A DNA stretch of 64,000 nt from Bacilli bacterium (GCA_028287395.1 JAQBPR010000003.1:1-64000), one strand, 5' to 3'. Shown: positions 44,747-54,055, numbered from the stretch's first letter. Numbers and translations: made by a program. The notes: generated from the letters alone by a model not told the origin.

Positions 44747-45784
44747 TTATTGCTCAAGTGCAATGTATTCACCAATTTGAACTGCATTCCAAGCGGCGCC
44801 TTTCAACAGATTATCCGAAACAATCCACATATTCAAAGCAAGCGGATTGCTTAAATCTCTGCGAACACGACCGACAAAGGTTTCTATTTTACCAGCTGCT
44901 TCTGAAGCAAGTGGATATAGTTGTTGTTCAGGATCATCTTGAAGTACGATACCAGGTGCATCCGCTAATAATTGCTTCACTTCTGCAATATCAAATTCTT
45001 GCTTTAATTCTACATAAACCGATTCCGAATGTCCATAAACTACAGGTATTCTCACGCAAGTTGCCGTAACTTGAAGTGTTTCGTCTCCCATAATTTTTTT
45101 TGTTTCAAGAATCATTTTCATTTCTTCATTCGTAAAGCCGTTGTCTAAAAATTTATCAATTTGCGGAATTGCATTAAATGCGATTTGATGCTTAACAGGC
45201 AAAGAAGAAACCGGTAAAATATCAGGCTGAACTTGTTTATGATCAAGGATGTCTTTAGATTGCTTCAGCATCTCATCGATCGCGCGACTTCCTGCGCCGG
45301 AAACCGCTTGATAAGTAGACACAATAATGCGGGAAATCCCATATTTATCATATAAAGGCTTCAAAGCAGCAACCATTTGAATGGTGGAACAGTTAGGATT
45401 CGCAATAATGCCCTTGTGCTCGTTGATTTTCTCTATATTGACTTCAGGAACGACAAGCGGAGTTTCTGGATCCATGCGGTAAGCACTTGTATTATCAATG
45501 CAAATTGCGCCGCTAGCTACAGCATGTGGCACAAGGTGTTTACTGACATCTCCGCCTGCGCTGAAAAAAGCAATATCAATCCCAGCAAAGCTCTCCGGAG
45601 TTGCTTCTTCAACAATGATCTCAGCGCCTTGAAAGTGGATCTTCATCCCAGCAGAACGACCGGAAGCAAGTAGTTTGAGTTTATTTACGGGAAACTTTCT
45701 TGCTTCTAACAAACGAATGATCTGTTGTCCTACTGCGCCTGTAATACCTACAACTGCAACATTAAAAAGCTTCTGATTCGGCAT
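44747..45784 (-). CDS. asd: Aspartate-semialdehyde dehydrogenase
   Basis: A 345-residue NADP-dependent dehydrogenase that reduces aspartyl phosphate. VVGITGAVGQQIIRLLE is the nucleotide-binding motif, FFSAGGDVSK follows, the catalytic Cys is in NPNCSTIQMVAALKPL and the catalytic His region is in CVRIPVVYGHSESVYVE. ATG at 45784 (MPNQKLFN) is preferred: AGGGAAG is about 12 bases upstream and the 32 extra codons of the longer frame are unlike the family. Second step of the aspartate pathway, between dpaB and dapG. Confidence 0.95.
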   Translation of the reverse strand: MPNQKLFNVAVVGITGAVGQQIIRLLEARKFPVNKLKLLASGRSAGMKIHFQGAEIIVEEATPESFAGIDIAFFSAGGDVSKHLVPHAVASGAICIDNTSAYRMDPETPLVVPEVNIEKINEHKGIIANPNCSTIQMVAALKPLYDKYGISRIIVSTYQAVSGAGSRAIDEMLKQSKDILDHKQVQPDILPVSSLPVKHQIAFNAIPQIDKFLDNGFTNEEMKMILETKKIMGDETLQVTATCVRIPVVYGHSESVYVELKQEFDIAEVKQLLADAPGIVLQDDPEQQLYPLASEAAGKIETFVGRVRRDLSNPLALNMWIVSDNLLKGAAWNAVQIGEYIALEQ

Positions 45785-45815
45785 TTTCTGTAACGCTTCC
45801 CTTCGTTGAATTAAT

Positions 45816-46412
45816 CTATGAGTAATTGAATCTTTCGATGACCATCGGCTGAAATTGTTTTCCCTGCAATGCGGATTCACATGTTTCCATGATCAAATCC
45901 ATTCGAGCCACCAAAGAATTCGGTTTAGCAATTGGAGCATCTTGACCGTAAGGGACAAAATAAATATTTTTAGTGATCAATAATTTGGCTATATTAGCGG
46001 CGTTTAAGCCCAATCCATCATTGGTCGAAATGGCTAAAACAAGTGGATTTTGATTACGCATTTGTGCTTTTGCGGCCATCAATACTGGACTCTCTGTCAT
46101 CGCATTGGCTAATTTACTGGTTGTATTGCCTGTACAAGGGGCAATAATCAAGACGTCCAAAAGCTTGGTTGGGCCTAGCGGCTCTGCGGCAACGATTGTA
46201 GAAATAATATCATTCCCTGTCATATCTTTCAACTGTTTTTGCCATTTCTCGGATGTGCCAAACCGTGTATCGGTCGACATCAACGTATAAGATGCAATTG
46301 GAATCACATTAGCCCCAGCTGTAATAAAGCGTTGAATTTGCGGCATGACCTCTTCAAATGTACAATGAGAACCTGTTAAAGCAAAACCCACCGTTAACCC
46401 TTTCCAATTCAT
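45816..46412 (-). CDS. dpaB: Dipicolinate synthase subunit B
   Basis: A 198-residue flavoprotein-fold protein (SpoVFB). GLTVGFALTGSHCTFEEVMPQ and PLGPTKLLDVLIIAPCTGNTTSKLANAMTESPV are characteristic of DpaB. With DpaA it makes dipicolinic acid from dihydrodipicolinate in the mother cell. It overlaps dpaA by 4 bases (ATGA), so the two are translationally coupled. The B. subtilis gene is sigma-K controlled through dpaA's promoter. Confidence 0.96.
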   Translation of the reverse strand: MNWKGLTVGFALTGSHCTFEEVMPQIQRFITAGANVIPIASYTLMSTDTRFGTSEKWQKQLKDMTGNDIISTIVAAEPLGPTKLLDVLIIAPCTGNTTSKLANAMTESPVLMAAKAQMRNQNPLVLAISTNDGLGLNAANIAKLLITKNIYFVPYGQDAPIAKPNSLVARMDLIMETCESALQGKQFQPMVIERFNYS

Positions 46413-47308
46413 TGCTCATTCCTCCCCATCTTGACCTGATCCATTAGCAATTCACTTAGTATCTTTGCTATGATTCGTCCAGCCGTACGAGGAGCAACTA
46501 TTCCTGGCAAACCCGGTGCTAACATTGCCTTGATTCCCCGCTTTTCCGCATAACGAAAATCGGTGCCTCCGGGTTTGGAAGCTAGGTCAATAATCAGTGT
46601 TCGAATTGGAATATTTGCAATAATTTGCGCTGTGACTATCATAGTCGGAATCGTATTAAAAAGCAAGTCAATATTCATTACTTGATGGCTTAATTCCGTG
46701 ATATAAAACGGTTCCAGCCCCATTTCCCAGGCACGAGCAAACTGTTCTGGACTGCGTAATCCTACTTTGACATGAGCACCTAATCCTTGCAAAGTTCTTG
46801 CTAACGTAAACCCCGTCCTGCCCAGACCCAATACCATACATTGCGATCCATGAATCGTAAAATCCGTATTTTGAATAGCCATCATCAAAGCGCCTTCTGC
46901 CGTAGGAATCGAATTATAAATCGCAACATCATCCCGATTAAAAAGTTCAATTAGTTCAATTTCATATTTGGCGCTTAGTTCCTTCAAATATGATTTTGCC
47001 ATTCCCGTGTATATTTTGGCATGTTTCGGTAACGCTTCGACATGTTCATCTGTAAGCTGGATTTCATTCGTTGAAAAAATAGATTCCACATAGCCTTTAT
47101 CATCCGTCCCAACAGGCGGCAAAATCATGGCATCCATTGTACGTAATACTTCAGTGGTTAATGCTGCTTTTGTAATCCCATTAAAAACATACTGCAAATT
47201 GTCAAACCCGATTAATTGAACAGATGCATCCAGTTCAGAAAATTCGCGAATGACTTCAAGCTGTCTTGCATCTCCGCCGATTAATGCAATCTGAATTCCT
47301 GTAAGCAT
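46409..47308 (-). CDS. dpaA: Dipicolinate synthase subunit A
   Basis: A 299-residue dehydrogenase-like protein (SpoVFA): IALIGGDARQLEVIREF at the N-terminus and VLGLGRTGFTLARTLQGLGAHVKVGLRS as the Rossmann NAD(P)-binding motif, then LAPGLPGIVAPRTAGRIIA. It oxidises the dapA product to dipicolinate with DpaB. GGAGGGAAACCG provides the SD before ATG at 47308. A sigma-K-type promoter is about 36 bases upstream, placing expression in the late mother cell. Followed by dpaB, asd, dapG and dapA, so the promoter may raise the whole pathway. Confidence 0.96.
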   Translation of the reverse strand: MLTGIQIALIGGDARQLEVIREFSELDASVQLIGFDNLQYVFNGITKAALTTEVLRTMDAMILPPVGTDDKGYVESIFSTNEIQLTDEHVEALPKHAKIYTGMAKSYLKELSAKYEIELIELFNRDDVAIYNSIPTAEGALMMAIQNTDFTIHGSQCMVLGLGRTGFTLARTLQGLGAHVKVGLRSPEQFARAWEMGLEPFYITELSHQVMNIDLLFNTIPTMIVTAQIIANIPIRTLIIDLASKPGGTDFRYAEKRGIKAMLAPGLPGIVAPRTAGRIIAKILSELLMDQVKMGRNEQ

Positions 47309-47343
47309 CGGTTTCCCTCCATTTTAAGCCGCTTGCGATAAAA

Positions 47344-47372
47344 TATAGTATGCTCTCGCCTAATGATGGGTT
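47344..47372 (-). promoter_or_regulatory. Sigma-K-type promoter for dpaA
   Basis: Minus strand AACC (-35, fits mACm) and CATACTATA (-10, fits CATAnnnTA) are 16 bases apart, about 36 bases upstream of the dpaA ATG. In B. subtilis this operon is sigma-K dependent. Confidence 0.7.
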
Positions 47373-47403
47373 ACTGAAGTATGAAGCTCTGGTTTACGCA
47401 CAT

Positions 47404-47436
47404 AAAAACACTCCTTATGGTATAAGAAGTGTTTTT
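47404..47436 (-). terminator. Terminator after dut
   Basis: AAAAACACTTCTTAT and ATAAGGAGTGTTTTT pair with one mismatch around a 3-base loop; T-runs occur on both strands, so it may work in both directions. It lies just past the dut stop. Confidence 0.85.
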
Positions 47437-47466
47437 GGTAAACTATAGGATTAAATAAAGGCAAGT

Positions 47467-47913
47467 TTAACGCCCTGTATGACCGAAGCCGCCTTCACCG
47501 CGTATCGTCTCAGACAACTCATCGACTTCTTCTAATTGAATCAGCGGCACGATTTGAAACACCATTTGCGAAATTCGTTCGTTTCTTTGAATTGTAAAAG
47601 CCTCTTGACCATGATTAATTAGCAATACTTTGATTTCGCCGCGATAATCTGCATCAATGGTTCCCGGTGAATTTAAAGCTGTAATTCCATGCTTAAACGC
47701 CAACCCGCTGCGCGGTCGAATTTGTGCTTCCAATTCGGCAGGCATGGCAATGGCAAAACCAGTAGGAACTAAGCATCTTTCGCCTGGTTTTAAAATCAAG
47801 GGCTCTGTTACCGCAGCATATAAATCAAAGCCACTCGCCAAATCAGACATCTTTTGCGGGATCTGAATATCTTCGTTCCCCGGTAAACGATTAATTTGCA
47901 CTTTATATGACAA
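47467..47913 (-). CDS. dut: dUTP diphosphatase
   Basis: A 148-residue trimeric dUTPase with the five motifs: ASGFDLYAA, PRSGLA, GTIDADYRGEI, RISQMVFQ and GEGGFGHTGR. It removes dUTP to protect DNA and supplies dUMP. The TTG at 47913 is favoured, with GGAGG 7 bases upstream; the longer frame to 47949 has a poor fit. Its start overlaps the ymxG stop by 11 bases, implying coupling. Nothing suggests phage origin. Confidence 0.92.
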   Translation of the reverse strand: MSYKVQINRLPGNEDIQIPQKMSDLASGFDLYAAVTEPLILKPGERCLVPTGFAIAMPAELEAQIRPRSGLAFKHGITALNSPGTIDADYRGEIKVLLINHGQEAFTIQRNERISQMVFQIVPLIQLEEVDELSETIRGEGGFGHTGR

Positions 47914-49156
47914 GCTGATCCCTCCTGAATTCTTGAATGGCTGCATCACTTTGTCCTACCATAGCTAATGCGAACGGGTGAGCAAACAACTGTTTAATCA
48001 ATGAGTTAATCTGTTCCATCTCGACTGCTTCAATACGTGCTATAGTTTCATCTAATGTGTAATGTTTGCCCAGCATAAGCTCATTTTTACCAATCCGGTT
48101 CATCCGACTGCTTGTGCTCTCCAAGCTTAAAATTAAGCTGCCTTTCAATTGTTCCTTGCCTTTGCGCAGCTCTGATTCTGTCATCCCGGTTGCAATCATA
48201 TCCGCGATAACATCCAATGAAACCTTAAGTACTTCTTCCGTTTGCTTAGGCGCTGTTCCTGTATAAAGCGTAAATAAACCGCTATCCATGTAAGAGGAAT
48301 GATAGGAATAGACCGAATAAGCCAACCCTCTTTTTTCCCTGATTTCTTGAAATAACCTTGAACTCATCCCGCCGCCAATTGTATTATTTAACAGAATCAT
48401 GCCATATAATCGTTCATCACTTACTGAGCAGCCGGGCAGAGATAAACAAATATGATTTTGTTCCGTTTGTTTAAATTGATAAACCGCTTCGCTTATAAAT
48501 TCCGGTGAGGCATAAATTGAAGATTTTCCTTGATTAGCAAATGAACCAAACCGGGATTCCATCAATTCAACGATGCGATTGTCCACATTTCCAGCAATAG
48601 CGATTACCGTATTTTGAATATTATAATTTTTATCCATAAATTGACGAAGATCATCGGAACCAATCGCATTTAAATTAGACTCCGTTCCCAAGATCGTATA
48701 GCCTAAGGAATGCTCGCCATAAGCAGCTTTGGCTAATAAATCATGAACGAGATCATCGGGCGTATCGTCATACATCGAAATTTCCTCCAGAATGACGTTT
48801 CGCTCTTTATCCAATTCCTGTACATCCAATTGAGAGTAAAAAAACATATCCGCCAAAACATCAACCGCAATCGGCAAATGTTCGTCTAAAACTTTTGCAT
48901 AATAACAAGTATATTCTTTGGTTGTAAAGGCATTTACATTGCCGCCAATTCCGTCGAATATTTCTGCGATATCCTTTGCCGTATACTTATCTGTCCCTTT
49001 AAACAGCATATGTTCGATAAAGTGGGAAATCCCATTCTGCACCGCTGACTCATTCCTTGAACCAATTTTCACCCAAATCCCAAAAGATACAGAACGGCAC
49101 GTTGGAATTTGCTCAACCAATACACGCAATCCATTTGATAAATGATGTTTAATCAT
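47903..49156 (-). CDS. ymxG: M16-family zinc peptidase YmxG (MlpA)
   Basis: A 417-residue insulinase/mitochondrial processing peptidase-like enzyme with zinc motif HFIEH in GISHFIEHMLFKGT (near 47) and the downstream ERNVILEEISMYDD with the third ligand Glu. It is the third M16 protein in the window. In B. subtilis mlpA lies between ylxY and the dpa genes and affects extracellular protease regulation; substrate unknown. ATG at 49156 is preceded by AAGGAGG and the hairpin leader. Confidence 0.93.
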   Translation of the reverse strand: MIKHHLSNGLRVLVEQIPTCRSVSFGIWVKIGSRNESAVQNGISHFIEHMLFKGTDKYTAKDIAEIFDGIGGNVNAFTTKEYTCYYAKVLDEHLPIAVDVLADMFFYSQLDVQELDKERNVILEEISMYDDTPDDLVHDLLAKAAYGEHSLGYTILGTESNLNAIGSDDLRQFMDKNYNIQNTVIAIAGNVDNRIVELMESRFGSFANQGKSSIYASPEFISEAVYQFKQTEQNHICLSLPGCSVSDERLYGMILLNNTIGGGMSSRLFQEIREKRGLAYSVYSYHSSYMDSGLFTLYTGTAPKQTEEVLKVSLDVIADMIATGMTESELRKGKEQLKGSLILSLESTSSRMNRIGKNELMLGKHYTLDETIARIEAVEMEQINSLIKQLFAHPFALAMVGQSDAAIQEFRRDQLVI

Positions 49157-49161
49157 TATGT

Positions 49162-49200
49162 CCTCCTTAAAATTTTCGCCAGAAAACTGGCTTCTAAAGC
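49162..49200 (-). promoter_or_regulatory. Hairpin-SD leader element before ymxG
   Basis: On the minus strand GCTTTAGAAGC is followed by CAGTTTTCTGGCGAAAATTT and then TAAGGAGG. It aligns with the dapA leader at most positions. Two pairings are possible: GCCAG/CTGGC, or AGTTTTC/GAAAATT. Confidence 0.55.
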
Positions 49201-49235
49201 ATTAGCTAAGTCAAAACTAGCTTCGTGCTTTTTCA

Positions 49236-50282
49236 TTATTTCGGTATAGATTCTGCATTGGGCACTCTGTTTGTCGATAAAAGCTCACTTACTGTACCTA
49301 ATACAAGCCCTCTTCGTTTCACTTCTTTAATAATGCCTTCCAACGCTTGGCTAGAAGAGGCTGTCGGATGCATTAAAATCATCGCCCCCGGCTCCAGGTT
49401 CGAAGATACTTTACGTATAATCCATGCAGGCTGAGGTTTAGTCCAATCTACCGTATCAAGGGTCCATAATACCGTTTTTAAATGAAGGGCATGAGCAATT
49501 TGTACCGTTTGGTTGTTGAAGTCACCCGATGGCGGAGCAAATAATGTATTATGAACACCTAATCGATCTTCCAGCAATCGCTGCGTTTTTGAAATTTCAG
49601 CAATCGCTGCCTCTCGACTTAATTGACTCATATTTTTATGAGAATAAGCATGATTGGATAACTCATGTCCGTCTTTTCCAATTTGCTTGGCGACCTCTAC
49701 ATTTTGTGATAACCATGAACCGTCAAAGAAAAATGTAGCATGAACGTTCTCTTTATTCAATACCTTAAGTATAGTTGGGATAAATTCATTGCCCCAAGCG
49801 ACGTTTATCATCAAGGAAACCATAGGTTTATGCGGATTCCCCTTATAAATCGGTTGAGCGCCTAAATCCTCTAAATTTATTTTCGGTTTAATTTCTTTAT
49901 AAATGAAATTCATTTTATCGATTGATGTAAAAGGCAGTGCCAATTGAATCGTTTTGGTTAAATCAACTTCTAAACCATTGTAACCGGGAATGGCCTTCCA
50001 AATACGATCTAATTTGGCATCTATCGGAGCGATTCTTTTAGCAGCAGCTGCTAATTTAATTTGTTCTATCCATTCCTTATGATCATAAAAGGGAGATTGC
50101 TGTAAAGGTACACTTGCTGTTACGGCCAATGCCTCCATATTTCCTTTAACTTGTACCACTTTGGGGTACTGTTTGACTTGCGAAATATAAGTATTTATAC
50201 CCGTAACAGATCCAAACACCCAAGCTAATAAAGCAACAAAGCTTATGCTTAATAGTTTCCACTTTATTCTCAATTTCCCCAT
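49236..50282 (-). CDS. ylxY: Polysaccharide deacetylase-fold protein YlxY-like, degenerate metal motif
   Basis: A 348-residue secreted or membrane-anchored NodB-homology protein. An N-terminal hydrophobic segment (LLSISFVALLAWVFGSVTG) precedes a linker and a NodB domain (about 170-335). The first catalytic motif, usually TFDDG, reads MINVAWG, losing both aspartates; the second, ELSNHAYSHKNMS, keeps its histidines, and APPSGDFN and ILMHPT follow. It may be inactive or have altered activity, as with B. subtilis YlxY. Placed between pnp and ymxG as expected. Confidence 0.88.
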   Translation of the reverse strand: MGKLRIKWKLLSISFVALLAWVFGSVTGINTYISQVKQYPKVVQVKGNMEALAVTASVPLQQSPFYDHKEWIEQIKLAAAAKRIAPIDAKLDRIWKAIPGYNGLEVDLTKTIQLALPFTSIDKMNFIYKEIKPKINLEDLGAQPIYKGNPHKPMVSLMINVAWGNEFIPTILKVLNKENVHATFFFDGSWLSQNVEVAKQIGKDGHELSNHAYSHKNMSQLSREAAIAEISKTQRLLEDRLGVHNTLFAPPSGDFNNQTVQIAHALHLKTVLWTLDTVDWTKPQPAWIIRKVSSNLEPGAMILMHPTASSSQALEGIIKEVKRRGLVLGTVSELLSTNRVPNAESIPK

Positions 50283-50345
50283 GTCTTGATCTCCCTTAAT
50301 TCGTCTATGGCACTTTATATGCCACTTCGGACAAGAATAGACCTA

Positions 50346-50383
50346 TACTGCTAACGGACAGGTTCTGTAGGTTGTTAGCAGTA
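50346..50383. repeat. Inverted repeat upstream of ylxY
   Basis: TACTGCTAAC at 50346-50355 is the reverse complement of 50374-50383; the 18-base inner part can form a second small stem (ACAG/CTGT). It could form a cruciform or RNA structure; no T-run follows. Confidence 0.5.
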
Positions 50384-50397
50384 CAACACAGGGATGC

Positions 50398-50426
50398 AAA
50401 AAAAGAGACAGACTACTCTGGCTCTT
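50398..50426 (-). terminator. Terminator after pnp
   Basis: AAGAGCCAGA and TCTGTCTCTT pair with one mismatch around GTAG, followed by TTTTT on the minus strand, about 32 bases past the pnp stop. Confidence 0.8.
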
Positions 50427-50457
50427 CTTGTTCATAGTAATGATATTTTTCCGCCTG

Positions 50458-52542
50458 TTACGGAGCTAATACCGCTTTACGTGAAAGATTTACTCTGCCT
50501 TGCGCATCGACTTCTGTCACTTTAACTGTAATTTTATCTCCGACGGACACTACATCCGATACATTAACTACACGTTCGGTTGATAATTGCGAGACATGAA
50601 CAAGTCCTTCTTTACCTGGAAGTACTTCAACAAACGCGCCAAATTTCTCTACACGCTTCACTGTTCCCAAGTATACTTCACCGACAACAACCTCGCGAAC
50701 GATTCCTTCAATAATAAGTCTTGCCTTCTCAATCATTTCAGAATTGGAAGATGCAATGAAAACACGACCATCCTGTTCAATGTCGATTTTTACGCCTGTT
50801 TCCTCAATGATTTTGTTGATAATTTTCCCGCCTGCCCCAATCACATCGCGAATTTTGTCTGGATGAATATTCATTGAAATAATTTTCGGCGCATATTGAG
50901 ACAGTTGTTTTTTAGGTTCTTGAATACGTTCAAGCATTTTATTCAAAATAAATATTCTGCCATCTTTCGCTTGTGCCAGTGCATCTGTAAGAATAGCGCG
51001 GTCAATACCGTCTATTTTGATATCCATTTGAATAGCCGTTATCCCTTTTGCAGTACCTGCTACTTTAAAGTCCATATCGCCTAGATGATCTTCCAGCCCT
51101 TGAATATCGGTAAGAATGGAGAAATAATCGCCTTCTTTGATTAATCCCATTGCAACCCCGGCAACCGGTGCTGTAATTGGCACACCTGCGGCCATCATTG
51201 CCAAGGTACTTCCGCAAATACTTGCTTGCGAAGAGGAACCATTGGACTCCAACACTTCAGAAACCAAACGAATGGTATACGGAAAATCTGTTTCAGAGGG
51301 TATGACCATTTGCAAAGCTCTTTCACCCAAAGCGCCATGACCAATTTCTCTACGGCCTGGAGGTCTCAAAGGACGAGCTTCACCCACGCTAAATGGTGGA
51401 AAATTATAATGGTGCATAAAGCGCTTGGATTCTTCATTATCCATGCCGTCCAACTTCTGTACTTCCCCTAGGGAGCCCAGTGTGCAAACACTAAGCGCTT
51501 GCGTTTGTCCGCGAGTAAATAATGCAGAACCATGGACGCGAGGCAATAAATCAATATCGCACTCAATCGGACGAATCTCATCCAGAGCTCGTCCATCTGG
51601 ACGAATTTTGTCTTTGGTAATTAAGCGGCGAACTTCATCCTTGATGATATCATGAAGCGCTTCTTTAACATCCGCGATTTTACCTAATGATTCGGCATAG
51701 ACTTGAGTAAAATGCTCTATCGTTTCCGCATCAATCGCATCAATTGCATTTTGACGTTCATGCTTTTCTTTGATCACAAGTGCGTCAACTAAGCGTGCTT
51801 TAGCATAGGCGCGTACATCTGAATTCACTTGTGGATCCACTGTGTGTAGCTTAACTTCCATCTTAGCCTTGCCCACTTCAGCTACAAATTGTTCAATCGC
51901 TGCAACGATTTTTTTAATCGCCTCGTGACCAAACATAATCGCTTCGAGCACGATTTGTTCTGAAACTTCATGCGCTTCGGCTTCAACCATCATAATGGCG
52001 TCTTTCGTACCACCCACGACCAGAAATATTTCAGTCACAGCACATTGTGCTTCTGTTGGGTTAATCACAAATTCACCGTTAACTCTTCCTACAATAACGC
52101 CGCCAATCGGCCCGTTAAACGGTACATCAGAGATAGCCAAAGCAGCGGAAGTACCGATCATTGCCGTAATTTCCGAAGAACAATCTTGGTCCACGCTCAT
52201 CACTAAATCAACAATTTGCACATCATTCCGAAAGCCTTCTGCGAATAGCGGACGAATCGTCCGATCCGTAAGACGACTAGCTAAAATTGACTTTTGTGAA
52301 GGTCTGCCTTCTCTTTTGTTATAACCCCCGGGGATTTTACCAACGGCGTACATTCTTTCTTCATAATTTACCGTTAAAGGAAAAAAATCTAAAGGCTTTG
52401 GTTCTGTCGATGCGGTTACGGTACACAAAACAGCCGTATCCCCATAACGCGCCATGATGGAGCCATTCGCTTGTTTAGCCAAGCGACCTGTCTCAAGTAT
52501 GAGCGGTCTTCCTCCCAGATCAATCTGAACTCTCTTTTCCAT
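50458..52542 (-). CDS. pnp: Polyribonucleotide nucleotidyltransferase
   Basis: A 694-residue PNPase: two RNase PH domains ([27 protein letters not shown] and [33 protein letters not shown] with the FTRGQTQ motif), an inner helical domain, then KH ([20 protein letters not shown]) and S1 ([20 protein letters not shown]) domains. It degrades RNA 3' to 5' by phosphorolysis. ATG at 52542 has AGGAGG ahead, and the longer frame upstream runs into the rpsO terminator. Forms rpsO-pnp as in B. subtilis. Confidence 0.97.
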   Translation of the reverse strand: MEKRVQIDLGGRPLILETGRLAKQANGSIMARYGDTAVLCTVTASTEPKPLDFFPLTVNYEERMYAVGKIPGGYNKREGRPSQKSILASRLTDRTIRPLFAEGFRNDVQIVDLVMSVDQDCSSEITAMIGTSAALAISDVPFNGPIGGVIVGRVNGEFVINPTEAQCAVTEIFLVVGGTKDAIMMVEAEAHEVSEQIVLEAIMFGHEAIKKIVAAIEQFVAEVGKAKMEVKLHTVDPQVNSDVRAYAKARLVDALVIKEKHERQNAIDAIDAETIEHFTQVYAESLGKIADVKEALHDIIKDEVRRLITKDKIRPDGRALDEIRPIECDIDLLPRVHGSALFTRGQTQALSVCTLGSLGEVQKLDGMDNEESKRFMHHYNFPPFSVGEARPLRPPGRREIGHGALGERALQMVIPSETDFPYTIRLVSEVLESNGSSSQASICGSTLAMMAAGVPITAPVAGVAMGLIKEGDYFSILTDIQGLEDHLGDMDFKVAGTAKGITAIQMDIKIDGIDRAILTDALAQAKDGRIFILNKMLERIQEPKKQLSQYAPKIISMNIHPDKIRDVIGAGGKIINKIIEETGVKIDIEQDGRVFIASSNSEMIEKARLIIEGIVREVVVGEVYLGTVKRVEKFGAFVEVLPGKEGLVHVSQLSTERVVNVSDVVSVGDKITVKVTEVDAQGRVNLSRKAVLAP

Positions 52543-52608
52543 TATATATCCTCCTAAATTTATCAACGAAATTTGTATTCTATAAAAGCTATCATTTCCT
52601 ATTACAAG

Positions 52609-52666
52609 AAAAAGCAACCTTGTTGCCCATGCAATCAAACCAGCACGGTGGAACAACGGTTGCTTT
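52609..52666 (-). terminator. Terminator between rpsO and pnp
   Basis: GGAAAGCAACCGTTGTTCC and its partner GGCAACAAGGTTGCTTT form a long imperfect stem with TTTTC tail; it begins 14 bases past the rpsO stop. It could also be an RNA-processing site that controls pnp. Confidence 0.75.
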
Positions 52667-52679
52667 CCATCCTGTTACA

Positions 52680-52949
52680 TTATCTACGAAGTCCAAGTTT
52701 CTCAATTAACGTACTGTAACGTCTAACGTCCTTGTTTTTCAAGTAAGTCAGTAGCTTACGACGTTGACCAACCATCTTTAACAGACCGCGACGGGAATGA
52801 TGATCTTTTTTATGCTCACGAAAATGTGTAGTTAAGTTCACAATATTTTCCGTAAGGATAGCGATTTGTACTTCTGGTGATCCTGTATCTGATTCATGAG
52901 TCTTATGCTCTTGAATCAATTGCGTTTTGCGTTCTTGTGTAAGAGCCAT
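52680..52949 (-). CDS. rpsO: 30S ribosomal protein S15
   Basis: An 89-residue S15: [32 protein letters not shown] and [21 protein letters not shown] bind the central 16S rRNA junction. ATG at 52949 has GGAGGTG ahead. The approximately 110-base leader from the promoter at 53065-53094 includes a GATCATTATGATT-type stem near the SD and could carry S15 autoregulation, but I cannot establish this. Confidence 0.98.
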   Translation of the reverse strand: MALTQERKTQLIQEHKTHESDTGSPEVQIAILTENIVNLTTHFREHKKDHHSRRGLLKMVGQRRKLLTYLKNKDVRRYSTLIEKLGLRR

Positions 52950-53064
52950 CCTATTCACCTCCTTCAATCATAATGATCCCCTGCAGCCGAGAAATCGTTG
53001 GTGATACGAATATCCAAGCTACGGTTCTACAGACAAAAAAACTAGCTTCTCTTTGCCAAAAGAA

Positions 53065-53094
53065 ATTATAACATATAAGCATTATATAAGTAAA
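53065..53094 (-). promoter_or_regulatory. Sigma-A-like promoter for rpsO
   Basis: Minus strand TTTACT (53089-53094) and TATAAT (53065-53070) are 18 bases apart, in the gap between ribF and rpsO. Confidence 0.5.
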
Positions 53095-53108
53095 TGATTT
53101 GCTGGAAA

Positions 53109-54041
53109 TTAGTCCAAAATACGTTTTGCTTCTTCAGCATCCAGATGAATTTGCTTGATTAGTTCGTCAACAGAACTAAATTTACGCTCTTGACGTATAA
53201 AGCGAATAAACTCAACCTCCATCTGCTCCCCATAAATCGACGCATTAAAATCAAATAAATGAGCTTCCAACGTTTGTTTGACATCGTCTGTAAAGGTGGG
53301 CTTCGAGCCGATATTCATCACTCCATTAAAAATTGCGCCTTGAACCTTGCAGCGAACCGCATAAACACCTTTTCCCGGAATGACGTAGGCTTCCAGCGGT
53401 TCAATATTTGCCGTTGGAAAACCAATGGTTCTGCCTCTGCCATCGCCTGTTACAACTATACCGCGTAAACGATAATAATGTCCTAATAAATCGCGCACTT
53501 GCTCCATCTTACCTTCACACAAATATTCGCGAATGCTTGTACTGCTCACTTTTTCCCCTTGTAAATCATAGGGCGGCACAATTTCCACAGAAAATTTACC
53601 TTCACTAAGATTCTGTAACACCTCAGGTGTTCCTTTACCTTCATGACCAAATGTAAAATCAAAGCCAACGACCACGGATTGTATGCCTAAGGAAGAAAGC
53701 ACTTGATCGACAAACATTTTCGGACTGATTTGCGAAAAAGCAGTTGTAAAGTGAATTAAATAAATAAATTCAACACCCATCTTGGAAAAGGTCTCCGTCT
53801 TTTCAATCAAGGGTGTTAAATTTTGCTCATATTTAGCTTGGCCAAGCACAAAGCGCGGATGAGGAGTAAAAGTCATAATTGCTGCAGGCACTTGTAATCG
53901 TTTCGCTGCAGCTATCGTGCGTCTAATCACTTCTTGATGGCCTAAATGAATGCCGTCGAAATCACCCAACGCCATCACCAAGGATGTGGGTATACCTTCT
54001 AAGGGTGTTTCAAAAGGAAACGTTAATTCAATGATTTTCAT
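53109..54041 (-). CDS. ribF: Bifunctional riboflavin kinase/FAD synthetase
   Basis: A 310-residue enzyme: N-terminal FAD synthetase domain (ALGDFDGIHLGHQEVI, TFTPHPRF, GFDFTFGHEGKGT) and C-terminal riboflavin kinase (RLRGIVVTGDGRGRTIGFPTANI, GVYAV). It converts riboflavin to FMN and FAD. ATG at 54041 has AGGAGAT ahead. Located between truB and rpsO, as in B. subtilis (ribC). No FMN riboswitch is seen here. Confidence 0.96.
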   Translation of the reverse strand: MKIIELTFPFETPLEGIPTSLVMALGDFDGIHLGHQEVIRRTIAAAKRLQVPAAIMTFTPHPRFVLGQAKYEQNLTPLIEKTETFSKMGVEFIYLIHFTTAFSQISPKMFVDQVLSSLGIQSVVVGFDFTFGHEGKGTPEVLQNLSEGKFSVEIVPPYDLQGEKVSSTSIREYLCEGKMEQVRDLLGHYYRLRGIVVTGDGRGRTIGFPTANIEPLEAYVIPGKGVYAVRCKVQGAIFNGVMNIGSKPTFTDDVKQTLEAHLFDFNASIYGEQMEVEFIRFIRQERKFSSVDELIKQIHLDAEEAKRILD

Positions 54042-54055
54042 GTTATCTCCTACAA

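Noticed and set aside
45785-45880. N-terminal extension of asd
   Set aside because: Overlaps dpaB in another frame and is unlike the family; MPNQKLFNVAVVG is the normal start.
52543-52656. N-terminal extension of pnp
   Set aside because: It runs through the rpsO terminator hairpin and the pnp SD; the family starts at [11 protein letters not shown].
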